Assembly (NCBI GenBank): GCA_003524305.1
Contig: DQHW01000017.1
Coordinates: forward strand, 92,210-101,625
Direction of reading: 5' to 3'
Length of the DNA stretch: 9,416 nucleotides
Source: Anaerolineaceae bacterium
Lineage (GTDB): Bacteria > Chloroflexota > Anaerolineae > Anaerolineales > Anaerolineaceae
This document shows, in pieces, positions 6,009-9,416 of the stretch; within the stretch, counting starts at the first letter, position 1, and each line of letters begins with the position of its first letter. The notes under the pieces were generated by a model. The model ran no database searches, had not been told where the DNA came from, and saw only the letters and a program-made list of their open reading frames with translations. The position numbers and the translations under genes are program-made.

Positions 6009-6184
6009 TTATGAGAGCCGTTTGACTGGTTTAGACGTTGAAAAACGCTGCGGGTGCTGATGCAGCTGTTCCTTGTTGTATTCAGTTTTGCGACTCTGTT
6101 TGCAACGAACCTGGATAGCTCAAAAGCTTCCCGACTACTTAGGGGAGGCACGTCTTTTGAGGTACCCGTCTCTTCCAACTGCAT
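5996..6184 (-). CDS. Possible 62-codon leader peptide within the attenuator
   Basis: The ATG at 6182-6184 is preceded by AAAGG with a 6-nt spacing and lies about 47 nt downstream of the predicted transcription start. The product begins MQLEETGTSKDVPPLSS and continues with a polar, Ser/Asn/Arg-rich sequence with no TM helix and no family I recognise. Its stop codon (5996-5998) abuts the antiterminator arm, the geometry of ribosome-mediated attenuation. The early acidic and proline residues (EE, DVPP) recall the destabilising N-terminus of the enterobacterial Mg2+ leader peptide MgtL, but this is a loose analogy. The ORF may also be chance, because the same region carries paired RNA segments and an open frame on the other strand. 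Confidence 0.33.
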   Translation of the reverse strand: MQLEETGTSKDVPPLSSREAFELSRFVANRVAKLNTTRNSCISTRSVFQRLNQSNGSHKVPD

Positions 6185-6237
6185 TTTGGACCTTTCTTCT
6201 GAGATGATTTTCAGTGGAATAAATTTATTACGCTGTT

Positions 6238-6266
6238 ATTTTAGTTTTTAAGACCGACTAAGTCAA
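6238..6266 (-). promoter_or_regulatory. Promoter of the leader and metal-transport operon
   Basis: TTGACT (6261-6266) and TAAAAT (6238-6243) on the minus strand are 17 bp apart, five of six matches each. Transcription would start near 6231. It lies just beyond the stop codon of the GNAT gene (6285), so the operon has an independent start. Confidence 0.65.
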
Positions 6267-6284
6267 GATAGATTTTTTCAAATT

Positions 6285-6806
6285 TTAAATTGTGAAATCT
6301 TGTTTGGGTAATATGTAATTTATATATTCTTCCGTCTCGGTATTTACGGTAAACCGATTATGATGAAGCACCTTCTGAGAACCCAAGTTTTTTTTCAGCA
6401 CTTGTGTAGCTGTCACGACATCACAATTGGAATGGGTGAATGCCCAGGTTAACATCTCGCTAACTGCTTCACTCATATATCCATGACAACGAAATTTTTC
6501 GTCCAAACCATAACCAATTTCGACTGAACCATTTGAATCAGGAGCCCCTTTGAATCCGACCGTTCCCACTCCGATATTGTCATCTTTGATAACGATTAGC
6601 CAATAAGTGAACCAATCATGCAATTCAACGGGTTCTTTTTCCATTTTTTTAATTTTCTTCGATACGGCTCTTTGAACGTCGCCATCAAACAAAGTTGGGA
6701 TGAGTGGGATTTTAATTGCGGAGCTCAGTTCATTGATTGAGCGCAGCCCAATTTTAAGGTGGTTTAAAGCCAGGGGAATAAGCATCAAGCGTTGAGTTGA
6801 AATCAT
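6285..6806 (-). CDS. GNAT-family N-acetyltransferase (RimJ/RimL type)
   Basis: A 173-residue cytoplasmic acetyl-CoA-dependent acyltransferase of the Acetyltransf_3 type. It begins ISTQRLMLIPL, typical of the RimJ/RimL group, where an ST-x-RL-x-L strand is usual. Motif A, which binds the acetyl-CoA pyrophosphate, is at about residues 96-114 (EIGYGLDEKFRCHGYMSEAV), with RCHGY in place of the usual RGKGY. The Asn-x-x-Ser helix near 140-152 (NLGSQKVLHHNRF) is present, although the usual GF is RF. The substrate could be a protein N-terminus, an antibiotic or a small molecule; nothing shows which. AGGAGG precedes the ATG with a short spacing of 3 nt. It is transcribed away from the VanW gene and ends just before the promoter of the metal operon. 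Confidence 0.85.
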   Translation of the reverse strand: MISTQRLMLIPLALNHLKIGLRSINELSSAIKIPLIPTLFDGDVQRAVSKKIKKMEKEPVELHDWFTYWLIVIKDDNIGVGTVGFKGAPDSNGSVEIGYGLDEKFRCHGYMSEAVSEMLTWAFTHSNCDVVTATQVLKKNLGSQKVLHHNRFTVNTETEEYINYILPKQDFTI

Positions 6807-6829
6807 AATCCTCCTACAAGTACATTATG

Positions 6830-6857
6830 TGTATAAGTTAGTGTAATAGAATTGCAA
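6830..6857 (-). promoter_or_regulatory. Possible promoter of the GNAT gene
   Basis: TTGCAA (6852-6857) and TATACA (6830-6835) on the minus strand are 16 bp apart, four of six matches each. The predicted start lies near 6823, giving a leader of about 17 nt with the AGGAGG site. Confidence 0.4.
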
Positions 6858-6916
6858 AAAGCCGTCCACAAGGAACCTTTTACAATTTTAATACGTCAAA
6901 AAGCTATAAATTGGAG

Positions 6917-6925
6917 TGTTATAAT
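6917..6925 (+). promoter_or_regulatory. Extended -10 promoter for the VanW gene, likely leaderless
   Basis: TGTTATAAT is a perfect extended -10 element (TGn-TATAAT), with TATAAT at 6920-6925. There is no recognisable -35 box 17 bp upstream. The ATG begins at 6932, the distance at which transcription normally starts, so the mRNA would begin at or within a base or two of the start codon. No ribosome binding site lies next to the ATG, which agrees with leaderless translation. Confidence 0.55.
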
Positions 6926-6931
6926 CTCAAA

Positions 6932-8791
6932 ATGGTACATGTGAAACGTACACATCAAATATCTCCGATTCAGCAGGTTTTGATAGCATTGGGGTCGGGG
7001 CTAGCGGCTTTCTTGCTGCTCTTTATGGCATTCAATCTCGGCATATCCTTATTCTTCATCGGACGGATTATGCCAGGCGTTTCAATGAATGGTATTCCTC
7101 TTTCAGGTATGACTGTTGAAGAAGCGGCTGCGACCATCACCTCTTCTTATCGCTTTCCCGAGACTGGTAATATTCTTCTGGTTGACGGACAAAATAACTG
7201 GCCGGTCAAACCAATGCAGTTGGGCTTCTATCTTGATCCGCTGGCTTCTGCGAACTCAGCATACAATGCCGGCCGCAGGGGTGGATTGATGCAGGTCTTA
7301 TTGCAGCGGGTCAATGTTTTCAAACAATCTGTTCAAGTTCAACCTTCTTTTATCTTCGACCAAAAAACAGCTGTGAATGCGCTCAATACTTTGGCTGTGC
7401 AAATCAATCAACCGGTGCAAGAAGCCAATATATCCATAGAAGGTACCCAGGTCTTGGTGCAAAGCGGACAAAGCGGCAGGGTGCTGGATGTAGCCGCAAC
7501 TTTGGAAGCCATCACCAATCAGATTCAAACCATGCAAGATGGGGTCGTTCCACTTGTGGTTCGTCAATCTGACCCCATTATTCTCAGTGCAGAAGCGCAG
7601 GGTGAACTGGCTCGCGCTGCCCTCAGTGAGCCTCTAACCGTAACCCTCCCCGCGGATGCTTCTGGTCAGACTACCTCATACCAAATTCAACCCTCTGATT
7701 TGGCGCCTTTGTTGACCTTTGCAAAAGTTGAAGACGGCAGCTCTGCTCAATACCAGATTGCAGTCAGTCAGCCGCTTATGGCCGGTTGGCTAAATTCCAT
7801 GAAAAGCGATTTGGAAACCGCACCAGAGAATGCCCGATTTATTTTTAACGATGACACGCATCAGCTTGATTTGAAACAGGCAGCAGTGATCGGCCGCACC
7901 CTTGAAGTGGATCAATCCGTCCAGGCGATCAACCAGGCCCTTCAAAATGGACAGCACACCGTCACTCTAAGTTTTACCTTTACCAATCCTCCCGTGACCG
8001 ATCAAATGACCGGTGCCGAACTGGGAATAACTGAATTAGTGACGCAATACTCCACCTTTTTTGCGGGGTCGAGCACGGACCGCGTGCAAAACATCAAAAC
8101 GGCTTCCGAAAGATTTCATGGACTTTTGGTTCCACCAGGCGGAACCCTCTCCATGTCTGACATGCTGGGCGACATCAGCCTGGATAATGGTTACGCTGAA
8201 GCGCTCATTATTCTTGGAGATCAAACCATTAAGGGGGTCGGCGGCGGTGTGTGCCAGGTGAGCACAACCTTGTTCCGCACGGCTTTATACGCGGGTTTTC
8301 AGATTGTTGAAAGACATCCGCATGCTTATCGGGTGGGCTATTATGAACAGATAAATTCTTCTGGCAGCCATGATACCGACCTGGCAGGTTTGGATGCCAC
8401 CGTTTTTGTACCTTTAGTGGATTTTAAATTCAAAAACGACACTCCCTACTGGTTGTTGATGGAAACTTATGTCAGTACATCCAACCATTCATTGACCTGG
8501 AAGTTTTATTCAACCAAGGATGGCCGCGAGGTATCTGTGAATTCATCGGGTACATCCAATATTGTCGAGCCCCCTGAACCGGTTTACCGTGAAAACCCGG
8601 AGCTTCCTCAAGGAACCAAAAAGCAGGTCGATTGGGAAGTCGAAGGTGCCGATGTGACAGTAACACGCACGGTCACTCGCAATGGTGAGGTTTTATATAA
8701 CGATAGTTTCTTTACCCGCTACGAACCCTGGGGTGATGTTTGGGAATACGGTCCGGGAACTGAAATTCCGACACCGACCCCGTCACCTTGA
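6932..8791 (+). CDS. VanW-family cell-envelope protein with peptidoglycan-binding-like and G5-like regions
   Basis: A 619-residue protein with an N-terminal membrane anchor (about residues 14-45) after a short basic start, so most of it faces outside. MPGVSMNGIPLSGMTVEEAA at about 47-66 begins the first of two domains resembling the YoaR-like putative peptidoglycan-binding domain (about 50-200 and 215-350). The VanW domain follows at about 370-515 and contains GGGVCQVSTTLFRTAL (from about residue 437, Cys441). The C-terminal part (about 560-600, VTVTRTVTRNGEVL) looks like a G5-type strand domain, and the protein ends PTPTPSP. Family members sit in cell-wall contexts; no enzymatic reaction is established. 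A TTG seven codons upstream (6911) is open but overlaps the -10 box, so the ATG at 6932 is chosen. Trm112-like and LCP genes follow, suggesting an envelope cluster. Confidence 0.9.
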   Translation: MVHVKRTHQISPIQQVLIALGSGLAAFLLLFMAFNLGISLFFIGRIMPGVSMNGIPLSGMTVEEAAATITSSYRFPETGNILLVDGQNNWPVKPMQLGFYLDPLASANSAYNAGRRGGLMQVLLQRVNVFKQSVQVQPSFIFDQKTAVNALNTLAVQINQPVQEANISIEGTQVLVQSGQSGRVLDVAATLEAITNQIQTMQDGVVPLVVRQSDPIILSAEAQGELARAALSEPLTVTLPADASGQTTSYQIQPSDLAPLLTFAKVEDGSSAQYQIAVSQPLMAGWLNSMKSDLETAPENARFIFNDDTHQLDLKQAAVIGRTLEVDQSVQAINQALQNGQHTVTLSFTFTNPPVTDQMTGAELGITELVTQYSTFFAGSSTDRVQNIKTASERFHGLLVPPGGTLSMSDMLGDISLDNGYAEALIILGDQTIKGVGGGVCQVSTTLFRTALYAGFQIVERHPHAYRVGYYEQINSSGSHDTDLAGLDATVFVPLVDFKFKNDTPYWLLMETYVSTSNHSLTWKFYSTKDGREVSVNSSGTSNIVEPPEPVYRENPELPQGTKKQVDWEVEGADVTVTRTVTRNGEVLYNDSFFTRYEPWGDVWEYGPGTEIPTPTPSP

Positions 8792-8837
8792 CCGCTGGAT
8801 GGTAAAATTAGCTGACGTTTGAATCAATGGAGATGAA

Positions 8838-9059
8838 ATGATAAATCAAGATTTACTTGAACTTTTGAGATGCCCGGCTTGTGTAAAAGAAAAAGAGGGC
8901 CGTTTACAATTGGTAAAAGAAACCTGGCTAGTTTGCGAAGAATGCGGCCGTAAATACCCCATCGTAGAAGACATTCCGGTGATGCTGATCTCTGAAGGTG
9001 ATAAGTGGATCGAGAGCAAAGCCTCCGATCTCCCTGTGCCAGCTCCACGACCTGCATAG
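8838..9059 (+). CDS. Trm112-like zinc-ribbon protein
   Basis: A 73-residue protein of the Trm112/UPF0434 family. Two Cys pairs, Cys12/Cys15 in LRCPAC and Cys33/Cys36 in VCEECG, form a likely zinc site, and the family's RKYPIVEDIPVML run (38-50) follows. In eukaryotes and archaea Trm112 is a stabilising partner of methyltransferases. Bacterial members are less well defined, so a partner role is inferred only. The tail beyond about residue 55 is polar and ends PAPRPA. GGAG lies 5 nt before the ATG. It starts 46 nt after the VanW gene with no convincing promoter of its own between them, so co-transcription is likely. Confidence 0.88.
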   Translation: MINQDLLELLRCPACVKEKEGRLQLVKETWLVCEECGRKYPIVEDIPVMLISEGDKWIESKASDLPVPAPRPA

Positions 9060-9078
9060 TGTTTAACATGATGCATAG

Positions 9079-9107
9079 TTGACCGTTGAATTTTGAATTG
9101 ATATTCT
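9079..9107 (+). promoter_or_regulatory. Promoter of the LCP-family gene
   Basis: TTGACC (9079-9084) and TATTCT (9102-9107) are 17 bp apart. The predicted start near 9114 gives a leader of about 28 nt. The ribosome binding site is weak (AGAGATGG at 9122-9129, rather far from the ATG). The -10 hexamer is the same as that of the glgC-like gene. Confidence 0.5.
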
Positions 9108-9141
9108 GGTTTTTAAATTAAAGAGATGGTGTGATATTGCT

Positions 9142-9416
9142 ATGAATCAACAAACCAATCGAACAACAACACATAAACCACGATCAGGTCTGGATGCCAC
9201 ATCCCGGATCATATTAATTGTATTTGCGGTGGTGGGGATTGTTTTAGCCTTTTTTGGCGGCCGCTTTGTATATGGCATGGTCAAAAGCTGGTCCATGACC
9301 GATCTCCCTGGAGCACCGATTGCTCCCGTAAACACTGAAAACAATGCTTCAACTGAGACAACCCAAAGTGCACCGATTCAACCCAACACAGGGCCAGCCG
9401 CAGCCACCTGGGATGG
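9142..9416 (+). CDS. N-terminus of probable LytR-CpsA-Psr (LCP) family protein (truncated by window edge)
   Basis: Ninety-one codons are visible from the ATG at 9142. The order is a polar N-terminus (MNQQTNRTTTHKPRSG), one TM helix at about residues 23-41 (IILIVFAVVGIVLAFFGG), then a low-complexity extracellular linker rich in Pro, Thr, Ala and Asn. The visible part ends PAAATWDG, the kind of segment that precedes the first strand of the LCP domain. LCP proteins attach anionic glycopolymers to the cell wall. The catalytic domain lies outside the window, so this is an inference from topology, the PxxATWDG lead-in and the VanW neighbour. Other anchored extracellular proteins are possible. Confidence 0.6.
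   Translation, partial: MNQQTNRTTTHKPRSGLDATSRIILIVFAVVGIVLAFFGGRFVYGMVKSWSMTDLPGAPIAPVNTENNASTETTQSAPIQPNTGPAAATWD

Larger units (their letters stand above)
5880..6231 (-). ncRNA. Structured 5' leader of the metal-transport operon (unidentified cis-regulatory RNA)
   Basis: About 350 nt separate the predicted transcription start (near 6231) from the first ATG (5879). In minus-strand order I see these elements. The palindrome AATAAATTTATT lies at 6218-6229. An 8-bp helix CTCAAAAG/CTTTTGAG (6154-6161 with 6119-6126) follows. Then come the antiterminator arm GGTACCAG (6001-6008), a 7-bp hairpin GATCAGA/TCTGATC (5980-5997), a short hairpin TGCG/CGCA near 5963-5975, and a terminator (5923-5958) whose ascending arm overlaps the antiterminator. 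The arrangement is that of a transcription attenuator. I looked for M-box, yybP-ykoY, ydaO, cobalamin and T-box core motifs and did not find them on this strand. A 62-codon ORF lies inside (5996-6184), so sensing could be by ribosome rather than ligand. Confidence 0.65.

Noticed and set aside
5940..6010. T-box antiterminator, suggested by repeated GGTACC near the terminator
   Set aside because: The T-box consensus (GGTGGNACCGCG) is not present, and the downstream genes are not amino-acid related. GGTACC is palindromic, so its repetition is explained by the pairing itself.
6139..6149. Plus-strand TTAGGGGAGGC resembling the start of an M-box (TTAGGTGAGGC)
   Set aside because: It is on the strand opposite to the promoter, terminator and target genes, and the rest of the M-box core does not follow.
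6911..6931. TTG start giving a VanW protein seven residues longer
   Set aside because: These codons overlap the TGTTATAAT promoter element and there is no ribosome binding site before the TTG.

Overview
The window looks like a chromosomal segment of a free-living bacterium, most likely a member of the Chloroflexota (Anaerolineae-type). This is an inference from three things: a VanW-domain protein ending in a Thr-Pro tail, followed by a Trm112-like zinc protein and an LCP-family protein; the overall protein style; and moderately AT-rich intergenic DNA with near-consensus sigma70-type hexamers, several at 17-bp spacing. I see no phage, transposase, CRISPR array, rRNA or tRNA.

Layout, left to right. 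Minus strand: the first codons of a probable glgC (ADP-glucose pyrophosphorylase) with its own promoter; a TetA-like MFS exporter; a TfoX N-terminal-domain protein; a rhomboid protease; a 55-residue single-pass membrane protein; an intergenic repeat element (two copies exactly 100 bp apart plus an inverted copy); an NRAMP-related transporter; a soluble PRC-barrel/MgtE-N/CBS protein; a roughly 350-nt leader with an intrinsic terminator; and a GNAT acetyltransferase. Plus strand: a VanW-family cell-envelope protein that may be leaderless, a Trm112-like protein, and the truncated start of an LCP (LytR-CpsA-Psr) protein.

The most interesting unit is the two-gene operon at 3297-5879 and its leader (5880 to about 6231). 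The transporter lacks the two motif residues that mark transition-metal NRAMPs: the TM1 motif reads DAGG instead of DPGN, and TM6 reads TPW instead of MPH. This is the kind of change associated with NRAMP-related Mg2+ transporters (NRMT). The gene in front of it encodes what looks like the cytoplasmic Mg2+-sensing half of MgtE (MgtE-N plus two CBS), without the MgtE channel and with PRC-barrel domains added at the N-terminus. The two genes are 15 nt apart. I infer a split Mg2+ (or other divalent metal) uptake system, with the sensor on one polypeptide and the pore on another.

The leader has a strong promoter, a 62-codon ORF with a plausible ribosome binding site, an 8-bp antiterminator pairing that competes with a 9-bp terminator hairpin, and a leader stop codon placed next to the antiterminator arm. 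I could not match it by eye to the M-box or to other metal riboswitches. It may therefore be an undescribed attenuator, either ribosome-mediated or ligand-binding.

The right-hand plus-strand genes form an envelope-related cluster. The left-hand minus-strand genes have separate promoters and look like ordinary housekeeping or accessory genes.
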